Below are positions 33,377 to 45,842 of a stretch of DNA of 64,000 nucleotides, one piece after another. Location of the stretch: contig CM033394.1 in NCBI GenBank assembly GCA_019426215.1, positions 16,140,195 to 16,204,194 on the forward strand, in the 5' to 3' direction. Within the stretch, counting starts at the first letter, position 1. Each line of letters opens with the position of its first letter. A program made the position numbers and the translations under genes. The DNA is from Buddleja alternifolia. Its lineage: Eukaryota > Streptophyta > Magnoliopsida > Lamiales > Scrophulariaceae. The notes under the pieces were generated by a model. That model ran no database searches, was not told where the DNA came from, and saw nothing but the letters and a program-made list of their open reading frames with translations.

Positions 33377-35616
33377 TATTGGGTTGGTTAATCCCCAGGA
33401 TAGGTTAGCACAGCGGAATTTAAAAAATTTAGTATAACCGCCCTGAAACAGGATTATGGTCGGTTTAATCAAACTAATAATACGAAGAAAAACTAATCTA
33501 CGCGAGAAACCTTTCGCGCTTTTTCCCTCGTACAAGTTTTTGATCTTTTCAACCCGAAGAAATACCCCCTTGAACAAATCTGCAGTTAAAACCGTCTGCC
33601 TCCTCCGAGATTCACGAGCTTTGATTTGTTCCTTGTATCTTCAAGCGATCCAATTGTCTTGCCTCTAAGATGTATCCACACCTCCGTTATAGTTCCCAAT
33701 AATTATATCTTGGTGCTAGCCTATATAATTATTTTAGTCTTAAACTAAGCTTCTCTATATGAAGGTAGGAATATAAGTGAAAGGTTAATCTCAAAACATG
33801 AGCAAAACCTCGTCTTGAAATAATTAGGTGAGGGGCAATTTTGGCTTGAAAAATAAGAAGACAAAAAAAATTTATTTTTCTTCTAGGGGTGGACGAAAAT
33901 TGCTTGCAAAAATAAAGTGCGTGTGTGTTTTTCTTAACACACATATTTATAGAGATACTCCTAGGTTTAATTTGATTAGAAGTCAAGACGAGATTAAGTC
34001 TCCAAAGATTTTACTTTCATCTACTCCTAATCAAATTCAATTAAGGAGTTTCTTAAAAACAAGGAACTTAACTTGCAAGCTAACTTGTTCCCTATTTTAT
34101 CTCCTAAAATATCTCCTTGATTCCAACTTGATCAAGACTTGGAGAGGAATTAAATCCTCCCCATAATAAGCGTCCGCCACCTCGCCCCTCTAAGCCATGG
34201 AATCCAAAAAAATTATCCAACTTGATTTAATTTTTGACTCCTTATTTAATTAAATAGTCCAACCATTTAATTAAATGTTTCATAATAATTAAAGTTCAAC
34301 CTTAATTATTATTACCCAATTATTTCTTTAATTTTATTTAATTTCCGACTTTCTCTACTAATTAAATAAAACCCTTGGACTCTAATTAGTCCATTAAGTA
34401 ATTAATCCCACTTGCTTAATTAAATAGTCCAATTAATTTATCTCCAACCAATTAATTAATACTCCTCTTTAGGTAAGTACTAGACTTTCCTAATTTCACC
34501 TCAACTTTCAAAGTTGATTAATCATATCTTTAAAAGCAGGAACGTCAGTAGTTGTGTGTGACCCCTTAGGCTCGTTCATGTTCTAGTAGTAAGTACACTT
34601 TCCTAAAGTGCCATTGTACCTTTCTATATTTAGAAAGTACTAGATTAAATCTTCCTTGATTTAATCCGACCATGTTTCATTTACCAAAAATATGTCATAG
34701 TACTTACAAATAGAGGTTACTGTCTAACAATGCGCCCCGAAGACCTAGACGCAAACGATAAAAAGATACTTAACCTATCATAACCACGATCCTCGCATAA
34801 GTAAGATCCCTCCATCAAATTTCCCGGATTGGTATCTAGAGTAATGGCTTGGTCGAAACTCTTACAACCCAATCAATATGTCTCCTTCATTGCATGATAT
34901 CGATTCATACAATCCAAATGAGGAAACACTCCACCTCTTTGGATTGCCCTAGTTTGGCCAAAGATTCCTTCAATTGATACGTTTAAGCAACACATAGGAA
35001 ATATCTGATTTGCTATGTCAGCGATGGATCTCGTCTTGGTCTCTCATGTACCATGACACAAAACTATACTATACCCAAGATATCCCATATGACGACTCAC
35101 GATGGAATCATGAGATAAGTCAAAGTATAGTATGCTATGCTCAAAGGCATCATGGAACCTCAGGTCCTAAGGATTACTCTTATGCCTACGTGATTATAGG
35201 AAATTCCATATTCGATCAGGATAACCAGTTTAGGAATTTCCTGGTGGGGTGTTCAGTTCACTCATTATCCAAATGAGAACCTCCGTGCAAACATCTATTC
35301 CTATGGAACGAGGCATGTTCTCTAAGAACCATGTGCACAAGCAAGTCCTTTGAGTCTTTTGTCAATATCCCTCATCTTGACAGACTCATCCTGGACTTGA
35401 AATCTTTTAAGAATCACGACCTTGGAGACATATTCCATCATCGTCATTCCCGATGTCCCATAGTCATGTGTGATTCAAGGGAGCATAATAACATTTTAAG
35501 AACAAAGAATGTCAATAATAAAATTCGACTTTATTTATAAAGAAAAGATTGTCTCATAGAGTTTATTACATAGAAAATGGCGCCCAAAATTGGCACGCCA
35601 GGCATCTACTATACCA
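33377..35616 (-). repeat. 3' LTR of element F
   Basis: 2240 bp. On the minus strand it runs from TGGTATAGTAGATGCC (35616) to a decayed end around 33377. It contains the TTTGGCCAAA palindrome (34953-34962) and a TATAAATA box (33954-33961, minus). It is about 430 bp longer than the 5' LTR, which has lost the segment matching 34047-34480. Confidence 0.82.
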
Positions 35617-35636
35617 ATCTCCCACTTGCCCTAGAG

Positions 35637-36770
35637 CTAATTGCCCACGTATTTGAGGCCCATCTTCCCTAGATGTCCATCAAACACCTTTTGACTAAGG
35701 GGTTTGGTGAGTGGATCTGCTACATTATTTGCCGAGTCTACACGCTCCACTCGAACGTCTCCTCTCCCAATGATCTTCCTGATCAAATGGTATAGCCTTT
35801 GTATGTGCTTGGATTTTTGATAAGACATTGGCTTCTTTGTTTGCGCAATAGCCTCATTATTATCACATTACACCGGTACCGAGTTAACAATCGATGGAAC
35901 GACACCCAATTCTTGGATGAAGTTTTTCATCCAAACAGCTTCCTTTGCCACTTCTGAGGCAGCAATGTATTCTGCTTCGGTGGTTGAATCAGCAGTAGTT
36001 GATTTGCTTGAAACACTTCCAACTCACTGCTCGACCATTAAGCAGAAAAATGAAACCAGAAATCGATTTTGAGTCGTCAGTATCAGTTTGAAAACTAGAG
36101 TCTATGTAACACTCTAATTCCATTTCTCCTCCACCGTATTCTAAAAACAATTCCTTAGTTCTCTTAAGATGCTTGAGGATTGTTTTAACGGCTGTCCAGT
36201 GTTCCTCAACGGGATCTACCTGATAGCGGCTGTACACACTAAGTGCATAGGCTACATCAGGCCTTGTACATATCATTGCATACATAATGCTTCCAATGGC
36301 GGATGCATAAGGTATGTGAGACATCCTCTCTCTTTCCACCTCAGTCTTAGGGGCCCCGCATCCTACTCGTTCTTTCTCTATGCATCTTCATACCAAAAGC
36401 TTCTCCCATGTCCTTCATGGAGAATTTTGACAACCATACTTATGTTGACTGCATCATCCCTAGATCATTTTTGATCAATAGGATATCATCAACATAAAGT
36501 ACTAGAAAAGTAACTTCCCTCCCACTAGGCTTCTTGTACACACATGGCTTATAAAACGTTTTGAATATATCCATATTCTTGTATGACATTATCAAAACGT
36601 ATATTCCAGCTTCGGGAAGCTTTTTTTAGTCCATATATGGACCTCTAGAGTTTACACACTTTGTGTTCACTCTCCTTGGATGTAAAACCCTCTGGCTGCT
36701 GCATATAAATTTCCTCCTCAATTTCTCTATTGAGGAATGCAGTTTTAATTTCTTCAATTACATAGATTAT
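35637..36770 (-). pseudogene. RT C-terminal fragment and RNase H of element F
   Basis: On the minus strand the frame enters inside RT at KTAFLNREIEEEIYMQQPEGF (about 36745 down) with no RT N-terminus before it. YVDD is intact in LYVDDILL at about 36485-36500. RNase H follows (AYALSVYSRYQ, then ISGFIFLLNG at about 36050) and the C-terminus NNVADPLTKPLSQKVFD ends at 35637. Several frame changes separate these blocks. The break near 36760 is the edge of a large internal deletion. Confidence 0.82.
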
Positions 36771-37508
36771 AATCTACTTACATTCTACTAATTTAATGAT
36801 AGAAAAAATAAAAGCCAAACCAGCTATTTTTACAACCCTTTGAAATTACATACAAAGAAAACCAAAAATTAGACTAGGCTCGTGGTTCATCCTATCACAT
36901 AAAATCATGTCAAGCCACATAATATGCGATATCCAAAATTTACCTACCTCTTGTTCAAAATAAATTTTAATTTATTTGGGATAATTTGGATTTTTCACAA
37001 AAATTATTTTCCAAGGAAAAACAACAAAATTATAAATTTCCAAAAATAATTTTAATTTTCAAAAATCTAATTTCCAAAAATATTAAAATATAAAATTTTT
37101 AATTACGCCGAAAAATTGGGTCGGGCTTGGATTTAGCACGCGCTGTTTTGGCCTGATTTGTCCACCCCAAATAATTCGGGCTGGACAATGGGTTTTTCTC
37201 TGGATTTTACTATCCCGCCTTGGGCCGGGTTGTTACTCCACTTTCAGACCTTTCAGTTCGTCTGTTTCGCTACTTCCCACCACCGGTGCTTTTCAAATCC
37301 AAAAAACTCATTATCCACCCAAATACATAGATTTTCGGGAAACCAAATTTGTCATAAAAATTCTAATACTTTATACAATCAAATCCCAAACTAAATTCAA
37401 TTTATAATGACTCAAGGCATCTTGATTTAAACATGCTTCCAATTTATTCACGCGAGAAATAAATAAAGCATAATAAATCACATAAATTAGTTCGATTAAA
37501 CTAACCAG
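36771..37508 (-). other. Remnant leader of element F
   Basis: AT-rich sequence between the deletion edge and the primer site. It includes a GC-rich patch at about 37125-37205 with GGGTCGGGCTTGG-like words, comparable to the GC-rich leader starts in A (4156) and C (57500). No coding sequence is seen. Confidence 0.5.
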
Positions 37509-37520
37509 GCTTTGATACCA
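37509..37520 (-). other. Primer-binding site of element F
   Basis: The minus strand reads TGGTATCAAAGC, one base off the usual initiator tRNA-Met site, right inside the LTR. Confidence 0.8.
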
Positions 37521-37521
37521 C

Positions 37522-39338
37522 TGTTAGGTTGGTTAATCCCCGGGGTAGGTTAGCACAGCGGAATTTTAAAATTTTAACATAACTCCCAAAAACAGGATTT
37601 TTACTGGTTTAATCTACGTGAAATACCTTTCGCGCTTTTTCCCTTGTACAAGTTTATGATGTTTTCAACCCGAACAAATACTCCCTTGAACGAATCTACA
37701 GTTAAAACCATCTGCCTCCTCCGAGATTCATAAGCTTTGATTTGTTCCTTGTATCTTCAAGCGATCCAATTGTCTCGCCTCTAAGATGTATCCACACCTC
37801 CGTTATAGTTCCCAATAATTATATCTTGGTGCTAGCCTATATAATTATTTTAGTCTTAAACTAAGCTTCTCTATATGAAGGTAGGAATATAAGTGAAAGG
37901 TTAATCTCAACACATGAGCAAAACGTCATCTTGAAATAATTAGGTGAGGGGCGATTTTGGCTTGAAAAATAAGAAGACAAAATTTCTCTATTTTTCTTCA
38001 AGGGGTGGACGAAAATTGATTGAAAAAATAAAGTGTGTGTGTGTGTGTGTGTGTGTTTTTCTTAACACACATATTTATAAAGATACTCCTAGGTTTAATT
38101 TGATTAGAAGTCAAGACGAGATTAAGTCTCCAAAGATTTGACTTTCATCTACTCCTAATCCAATTCAATTAAGGAGATCAACTTTAGGTAAATACTAGAC
38201 TTTCCTAATTTTACCTCAACTTTCAAAGTTGATTAATCATATCTTTTAACCAGGAACGTCAGGAGTTAGTGTGTGAACCCTTAGGCTCGTTCATGTTCTA
38301 GTAGTAAGTACACTTTCCTAAAGTGCCATTGTACCTTTCTATATTTAGAAAGTACCAGATTAAATCTTCCTTGATTTAATCCGACCATGTATCATTTACC
38401 AAAAATATATCACGGTACTTACAAATCGAGGTTACTGTCTAGAAATCGGCCCCGAAGACCTAGACACAAACGATAAAAGATACTTAACGTATCATAACCA
38501 CGATCCTCGCATAAGTAAGATCCCTCCATCAAATTTCTCGGATTGGTATCTAGAGTAATGGCTTGGTCGAAACTCTTAAGACCCAATCACTATGTCTCCT
38601 TCATTGCATGATATCGATTCATGCAATCCAAACGAGGAAACACTCCGCCTCTTTGGATTGCGCTACTTTGGCCAAACATTCCTTAAATCGATTCGCTTAA
38701 GCAACACATAGGAAATATCTTATTTGCTATGTCAGCGATGGATCCCATCTTGGTCTCTCATGACCTTGACACATAACTATACTATACCCAAGATATCTCA
38801 TATGATGAATCGCGATGGAATCATAAGATAAGTCAAATTATAGTATGCTATGCTCAAAGTCACAATGGAACCTCAGGTCCTAAGATTACTCTTATGCCTA
38901 CGTGATTATAGGAAATTCCATATTCAATCAGGATAACCATTTTAGGTATTTCCTAGCGGCTTGTTCAGTTCACTCATTATCCAAATGAGAGTCCCCGTGC
39001 AAACATCTATCCCTATAGAACGAGGCATGTTCTCTAAGAACCATGTGCACAAGCAAGTCTTTGAGTCTTTTGTCAATATCCCTTATCTTGACAGACTCAT
39101 TCTGCACTTGGAACCTTTTAAGAATCACGACCTTGGAGACATATTCCATCATCGTCATTCCCGATGTCCCACAGTCATGTGTGATTCAAGGGACTTTGTT
39201 CCAAGCATAACTACATTTTAAGAACAAAGAATGCCAATAATAAAATTCGACTTTATTTATAAAGAAAAGATTGTTTCATAGAGTTTATTACACAGAAATT
39301 GGGGCCCAAAATTGGCGCTTCGGGCATCTACTCTGTCA
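37522..39338 (-). repeat. 5' LTR of element F
   Basis: 1817 bp. It shares most of its length with the 3' LTR, apart from a deletion of about 430 bp near 38175 and an expanded GT repeat (about 38033-38056). TTTGGCCAAA is at 38667-38676. Confidence 0.82.
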
Positions 39339-39343
39339 TATAA

Positions 39344-40423
39344 GTCATCTAGTAGGACTAGAATGATTTTAATTTAAATAAATAATATATAAAAGTTGGA
39401 ATTTTAATAAAGGACTTTTTAGTTGGACTAAAATATTAAATAATCAACATAAGTGTTTTAATATAACAAGTGTATTAATTCATGCGAGCATGTCTTATGT
39501 GATGTAAACACCGATCATGGACTTAGGTTATATTCGATTCGCCTTATCTTTTTATGGGTTGTTGTAGTAAAATAATTTTAAAATTATTGACGCCCATAAA
39601 GTTTAGTTTTTCACTTTACCTTTCTTTGTGATGGCCCATTGGCTCCGACCTTCTAGGAAAAGTCCATGATCAAATGTAAATGAATTTATTTATTTATTTA
39701 ATTCCATGTTTATATTGATAGGCGTGATTATTAGAGGTATAAATTATGCATGTTCAATATGTGATAATTGTGCCATATAAATTGATTAATGTGCAAAGTT
39801 AGACCAAACATTTGACAATTTAAATTCTCCCAAATAAATAATACCGAGTTAGTAAAGGATGTGTGACATCCTCGCTCTCCACTAAACTTATTAAAATTAA
39901 AATTACTACAAATGTATAATGCTTCCCAGTTATGGATTTTATGCGTTTGGAAATAATTTGAAATTTTATTAAGTACATGGAATGTCTTGATCGAAGCATA
40001 TTTCACCCCAGAAATCGGTTAGGTTGCAAGGTGAAATTCAAATGTTAGATTAAAGGAGTTAGTGGGAATGAACTCGGGTAGTTCAAGAGCTTAGAAATCG
40101 GTTAGGTTGCGGCTTAGTGAACTATGGGGAAAGGTATTGAAATATTTATTGGATAAATTGATGTTAGACATCACTTCAAATAATTAATTAGCCAGAAATC
40201 GGTTAGGTTGTAACCCATCTATTTAGTTGAGGACCTCAATACCCGTTGTGGAATCGATGCCAATGATGATTCCTGATTTTCACATGGGAGTGTGGGATTC
40301 GAAAAATACAGTGGGAGCCAAGATAAATTTTAAGTCCTTAATTTTTCTTGGTTAAGTCAAATACATGTAATCTAATTAATCTGGTTTATTTCTGTAGTTA
40401 TTTTCTCGTTTATCTCTCCAAAT
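39344..40423 (+). other. Leader of element B
   Basis: Non-coding. It holds three copies of AGAAATCGGTTAGGTTG, each between complementary arms (40001-40232), and a 3' splice-site-like TTTCTGTAG ending at 40397. The ATG of gag follows at 40424. Confidence 0.6.
40001..40232 (+). other. Three consecutive hairpins with repeated loop in B leader
   Basis: Stem 1 is ATTTCACC 40001-40008 with GGTGAAAT 40031-40038 (8 perfect pairs). Stem 2 is TAGTTCA 40080-40086 with TGAACTA 40119-40125 (7 perfect pairs). Stem 3 is CTTCAA 40174-40179 with TTGAGG 40227-40232 (one G-U). Each loop carries AGAAATCGGTTAGGTTG. The arrangement matches A at 5490-5729 although the stems differ in sequence. Confidence 0.62.
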
Positions 40424-41280
40424 ATGACAAACCCACTTTCAATTCTACTCGAAAAGAATACCCTTACTGGAGCCAATTATGGGGACTGGCTTAGAAATTT
40501 GGGGATTGTCCTCAATATGAAATCTCTGGGATACGTCTTGGAGGTTGATATCCCAGCGGCTCCAGTTAGAACACGTGCTAGTGAGGAAGAGGTCCAAGCC
40601 CATGAAAAATGGGTCAAGGACGACCTCCGGGTGAGAGGATACATCTGGGATCTTGACCAATGAACTTCGAAGGTCACATGATAAGATGCCCACTGCAAGA
40701 GCTATCCTAGCTCACCTGGTAGAGCTCTATGGTGAGCACAGTCGAACTGCACGATATGAGATATCGAAAGAGCTCTTTGGAGCCAAGATGAAATAAAGTG
40801 AAAGGTTGGTGATCATGTCCTCAAAATGATATCGAGGATTGAGAAATTGGAAGCTCTCGACTTCACCATGAACGCCACCCTTCAAACTGACTTAATCTTG
40901 CAGTCTTTTCCTGATTCCTTTTCCCAATTTGTGGTCAACTTTAACTGCAATGAGATAGAGTGCAATCTAGCTGGGCTAATGAACAAGTTGGTTACTGCAC
41001 AATCTCAAATGAAATCAAAGGGAAAGGAAACTGCCTTGGTCATCTCTTCTGGACCTAAAAAGTCTAAGTCTAAGAAGACGAAGAACAAGAAGCAGGCTAA
41101 CAAGCTAGGAGCTAAAGAGGGTGTTCAAAAGGGAAAGGGAAAGGCTCAAGGGTTTTATAAGAGCAAAAGGCCTAAGAAGACGGACAGATGTCTCGAGTGC
41201 GGTGAGCATGACCACTGGAAGAGCAACTGTCCTAAATTAGGCAAAGGTACAAAAGGTATAGAACTTTTCATTTTTGAACC
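40424..41280 (+). pseudogene. Gag of element B (broken)
   Basis: MTNPLSILLEKNTLTGANYGDW begins a UBN2-type copia gag. The frame breaks near 40660, passes through a second frame (about 40650-40800, with ELYGEHSRTARYEISKELF) and a stop, and resumes at 40826 with ILQSFPDSFSQFVVNF. A Lys-rich stretch and an intact CCHC zinc knuckle, CLECGEHDHWKSNC (about 41190-41232), end the domain. Confidence 0.86.
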
Positions 41281-42773
41281 TAATTGTTCTATGACCGTAT
41301 TTTCTACTTCATGGATTCTGGACTCAGTGGAAAGTGCCCATGTGTGTTGTTTGGAATAGGATCTGCAGAGAAGTAGAAAGCTGGGCTAAGAAGAAGTGAT
41401 GATCAAAGTAGGCAACGGGGAAAGCGTCGCGGCTACTAGAGTTGGATTTACTTCTTTATATTTGAATTTTAGACATTTATTATTTTTTAAATGATGTTTT
41501 AGTTTTGCCCAAGGGGCTTAAGAACATTGTTTCCATTCCTATATTAGTTAAGATTGGTTATACATTCTGTTTTTCTAAATTGAATTGCGGCATTTATTAT
41601 GGAAATAAATTAGTTGGCAATGCTTCTTTAGTTAATGGTTTGTATTATTTAAATGTCTGTAATTCATCTGATGTGAATGTTGTAACTAATAAACATGGTA
41701 GGCAAAAAGCTAACTTAAGACTCAAGTGGAATCTTAGACTAGGCCATGCTAGAGAGCACAAGATCCACAAAATGGAAAAACATGGGCTTTTAACCTCACT
41801 AGGATCAGATCCCAATCCAACATGTGAATCATGTCTCTTAGGCAAGATAGCTAGATCACCCTTCACCAGGACTTTGAAAGAGTTGCTCAAGTCTTAGGAT
41901 TAGTCCATACCGATGTTTGTGCACCATTTGGAGAAATGGCTCGTGGAGATTTCTACTACTTCACCACTTACACAGACGATCATTCAAGATATGCTCTAGT
42001 GTATCTGATGAAGCAAAAGTCTGAATCCTTTGAAAGGTTTAAAGAATTCAAAGCTTTAGTAGACAATCAAACTGGGCAAAATATAAAAACTCTGAGATCG
42101 GATCGTGGAGGAGAATATATGAGCGCCGAGTTTGATGAATTCCTTAGAGAACAAGGATTAATGTTACAACTAACACCACCAGCAACTCCTCAACTTAATG
42201 GAGTAGCCGAGTGAAGGAACCGACCACTGTTGGACATGATTCATTTCATTCTTAGTTACACTGATTTACCCATTTTGTTGTAGCGACACACGTTCCTTAC
42301 TGCTGCTTATAGACTGAACAGATGTTCCTAAAACTCCGCTTAAGATGTGGAATAATAGGAAACCAAATTTTAATCACATTAATATTTGGGATGTCTTGCT
42401 TATGTCAAGAAGATTAAAGTGGAGAAATTGGAGACAAGATCCCTCATGGAATGTTTCATTGCTTATCCTGAAGATTCAATGGGATTCTTATTTTACCTAC
42501 ATGATGATCAAAGAATCATTGTGGCCCTACGAGCCCACTTCCTTGAAGATGAATTCATCTTGAAAGAGGGCAAAGGTAGAAAGATTGTTCTAGAAGACCA
42601 AAGTGAAACTCTCTATGAGACATCTGTTCAAGATCAAGGCCTAACCCAATAGTAGCACAACCACAATGTAGAGCTGGTAAAATACCTCATGAACCTGAGA
42701 GGTATGGGTATCTACTACAGGGGGAGCCAGAGCTTCACACTGTAGTACAAGAAGGTTATGAAGATGATCCTTG
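41281..42773 (+). pseudogene. Protease and integrase of element B (broken)
   Basis: The protease active site reads LDSVESAH (about 41318-41342) where A has LDSGASAH, so the invariant Gly is gone. Stops follow near 41358 and 41386. The pre-integrase segment is open at 41505-41897 (LGHAREHKIHKMEKHG, CESCLLGKI). The integrase core (41936-42214) has TYTDDHSRYA and TLRSDRGGEYMS, then a TGA replaces the Arg codon after NGVAE. The C-terminal part (VKKIKVEKLETRSL) continues in another frame to 42652. C is inserted at 42774. Confidence 0.86.
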
Positions 42774-44905
42774 TGTTGGGAAATATACATATAGCCCAAC
42801 TAAGCACAGCGGAAAATTAAAATTTTAGTTTCTAGGATTTAAACATGCGAGTTTATTAATCCTACGGGCTTATCACGTATCATAGGCTTGTGCATCTCTA
42901 CACTAGTTATTTAAAACTTAAATTAAGAAGATCTTACCTTATTCGATTTTTCACAAAAATCAAAGAGTTTCTTCTTCCTTAACGTAAGCTCCCTAGCTTG
43001 CTCCTCGTTCCTTGAATCAACTCCTTCGTTTTTCCCTTTGATGTAGATTTCGAATTCCTCCACCAAAAACGTCTTTGATCAGATTCTTGATTCACTTCAA
43101 AGACCCAAGTGTTTTTCCTCTAAAGTTGATCCACAACCCGGATACCCACTCGTTTATAATCTTTAGCTAGGTTGATCTATAAACGTTTATTCTAACTCTA
43201 AGGAATAATGTATGGGATTAAGGTGAAAGCAAAAATTTACTTCTCTAAGTAATTTGGATGAGTTCTTGAATTCAAGATCTTGATGAATAATCAAGAACTC
43301 AAGAACAATATGTGGAGAGAGAAAAGGGAACGAAAGTTTTTGGCTTCAAAAGTCATCATCCAATATTCGTTCTCTACATGTCCTATATATAGGACTAGGT
43401 TCTTGCAATTCTTTTCCATCTAGAACTCTTATACATTAATGCTTTTCCATGTAGGAATAGAAAACTAATTAATTTCTAAATAGAACTCTTCTATTTTAAT
43501 TAGTTTCCTTTCTCTCCAAGAAATCTTATTTCCTTCTAGAAGAAAATTAATTAAACTCCTTTAGTTATTTTCTTCCACCAAACTTTCAACCAAGGCTTAA
43601 TAAAATAGTTTTTTAATAATTAATCCAACATACTAGATTAATTAAAAGTCACTTCCAATTAATTAAATGCTTTCTAGACTTAAGTTTAATTAAATTGATC
43701 TTATCAACTTAATTAATTTAGTTATCCACTTGAATAAATAAAAGTCTTAATTAATTAATCTAATTAATTAATATATTAACTCAACTACTTTGAATTAAAT
43801 TTCCTTAGCTAAGAAATGGATTTTTCCGAGTATTGGGTTCATCAACATACTAGTAATGGGTTCATAACCTTTATGATTTAATTTGGACAATTAAAATGTC
43901 TCGATTAATTAAACACTTTTAACTAACCATCTTATCATTTAATCTTCATTAAATATAAGATACCCATAAATCAAAGAAAAGTTTCTAGCTACTTATCTTG
44001 AAGACCTAGATGTAGGCGATTCAAAGTGAACCTTTCCAATCGCGCATTCCATGCAAGTGAGATTCTCCCATCAACTAATTTCCCAATTGAATTAAGAATC
44101 GAGGAATCTTATTGGTCGAGATCCTTGTAAATTCAATCTTAATAATTCAAGTGTGTTTGACTAGTGATTAATTAATTCAAGAAACTCATTTCTTAATTAA
44201 TTACTTACTTGCCTTGGCCAAGGACTAACTTGGTCAAATCACTTAGAATATTATAGGAAATTCACTTGTTCATCTAGACAAGTGATGGATCCTCTGTTGT
44301 CAACACCAACCTCCATATACGAGTCACTACACCCAATCACCAGTCCATATGTGTCCTTGTAAAAGAACTGGCACAGGAGTCAAAGTGCAGTGAGTCAATA
44401 TACAAGATTACTGTGATGACTCAAGTCAAAGAATTAATCTTGCACTATCGTGATTAAGAAACTCCTAATTCGACATATATAGAATTAATTCCAACTTAGG
44501 AAGTTTCAGTCAGGGTAATCAGTGAACTTGTTCTCAACAAGCACCCGCGTATGTGCATTTATGTCAACTACACTAATGTCTATAAAACGAGACATTCTCT
44601 AATTAAGAGTGTGCATCATAGGCGCAAGTCTATCCGAATTATCAATGTCCCATCTTGACAATTCTATGACTTGGACAATATTTAGAAATCACAGCCTTAG
44701 AGACTTGTTTTATGATATCCATCCAATGAGATATCAAGTCCCATAGCTATGTGTGATTTCTAGGGACTTTATCATACAGTTATAACAATATAAACATAAG
44801 ATAAAGAAATGCCTTTTATTAATATAATGTAAAACGAATTTTTTTATTACAAGAATAGATAAAGAAAGCCTATCTAGAATTGGCTCACAGGGCACTATCC
44901 TAACA
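42774..44905 (-). repeat. 3' LTR of element C
   Basis: 2132 bp. On the minus strand it runs from TGTTAGGATAGTGCCC (44905) to TTTCCCAACA (42774). TATATATA (43384-43391) is a candidate TATA box. The palindrome CCTTGGCCAAGG is at 44212-44223. The purine tract AAGTGGGAGAT precedes it at 44906-44916 (minus). Confidence 0.92.
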
Positions 44906-44919
44906 ATCTCCCACTTGCA

Positions 44920-45837
44920 CTAGAGCCAATCTCCTTGGTATCTAAGACCCATCTTCTCAAGATGTCTTTCTAATATGAGATTAAGGCTTAGTTAGTGGAT
45001 CCACTATGTTCTCCGTTGAGTCGACTCTTTCCACTAGCAGTCGACTTTACCAATGATCCCCGGATCAGATGGTATCGCCTCTCTATGTGTTTGGATCTTT
45101 GATGAGACCTCGGATCCTTTTCTTGAGCAATGGCGCCATTATTGTCATAGTACAAAGGTACTGGATCGACAATGCTATGGACTACAACCAACTCTTGGAT
45201 GAAGTTCCTAATCCAAACAACTTCCTTTGCTGCATCACATGTAGCTATGTATTTAGTCTCGGTTGTGGAATCCGCAGTAGTTTTCTGTTTCGAACTCTTC
45301 CAACTTACTTCTCCACCATTGAGGTTGAATACAAACCCCGACATTGATTTTAAATCATCCACCTCAGATTGGAAACTAGAGTCAGTGAACCCTTCTAGTT
45401 TCAATTCTCCACCGCCGTATATCAAAAACAAATCCTTAGTCCTTCTCAAATACTTGAGGATTGTTGTCACTGCTACCTAGTGCAACTCACCTGGGTCGGA
45501 CTGAAAATAACTCACTACATTTAATGCATGAGCCACATCAGACCTTGTACATAACATTACATACACAATACTTCTTATGGTAGAAGCATATGGTATACGA
45601 GCCATCCTATCTCGTTCCTGGGGTGTCGAAGGACACATGGATCGAGAATGCCGGATCCCATGACTCATAGGCAAGAATCATTTCTTTGATTCCTCCATGC
45701 TAAACCTCTTTAGCATTTTGTCTATGTACATTGACTGAGATAAACCTATCATCTTTCTTGATCTATCTCTATAGATTTTGATTCCTAAGATGTAGGATGC
45801 ATCTCCTAAGTCTTTCATGGAGAATTTGGTGGATAAC
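44920..45837 (-). pseudogene. RT C-terminus and RNase H of element C
   Basis: On the minus strand it continues RT after E with FSMKDLG at about 45815-45835, then LSQSMYIDKMLKRF-like sequence, SHGIRHSRSMCP (45660), and RNase H (FTDSSFQSEVDDLKSMSGFVF at about 45370, STTETKYIATCDAAKEVVW, YYDNNGAIAQ). Frame breaks occur near 45475 and 45020. The likely end is the TAG at 44920-44922, just before the purine tract. Confidence 0.85.
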
Positions 45838-45842
45838 CACAC

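Larger units (their letters stand above)
33377..39338 (-). mobile_element. Element F: copia deletion derivative
   Basis: Minus strand: 5' LTR 39338 to 37522, primer site 37520-37509, leader, then directly an RT fragment and RNase H (36770 to 35637), purine tract and 3' LTR 35616 to 33377. Gag, protease, integrase and the RT N-terminus are absent. Flanks TCTAA (33372-33376) and TATAA (39339-39343) differ at one base and are a plausible target duplication. The flanking sequences look like one leader, that of B. Confidence 0.8.
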
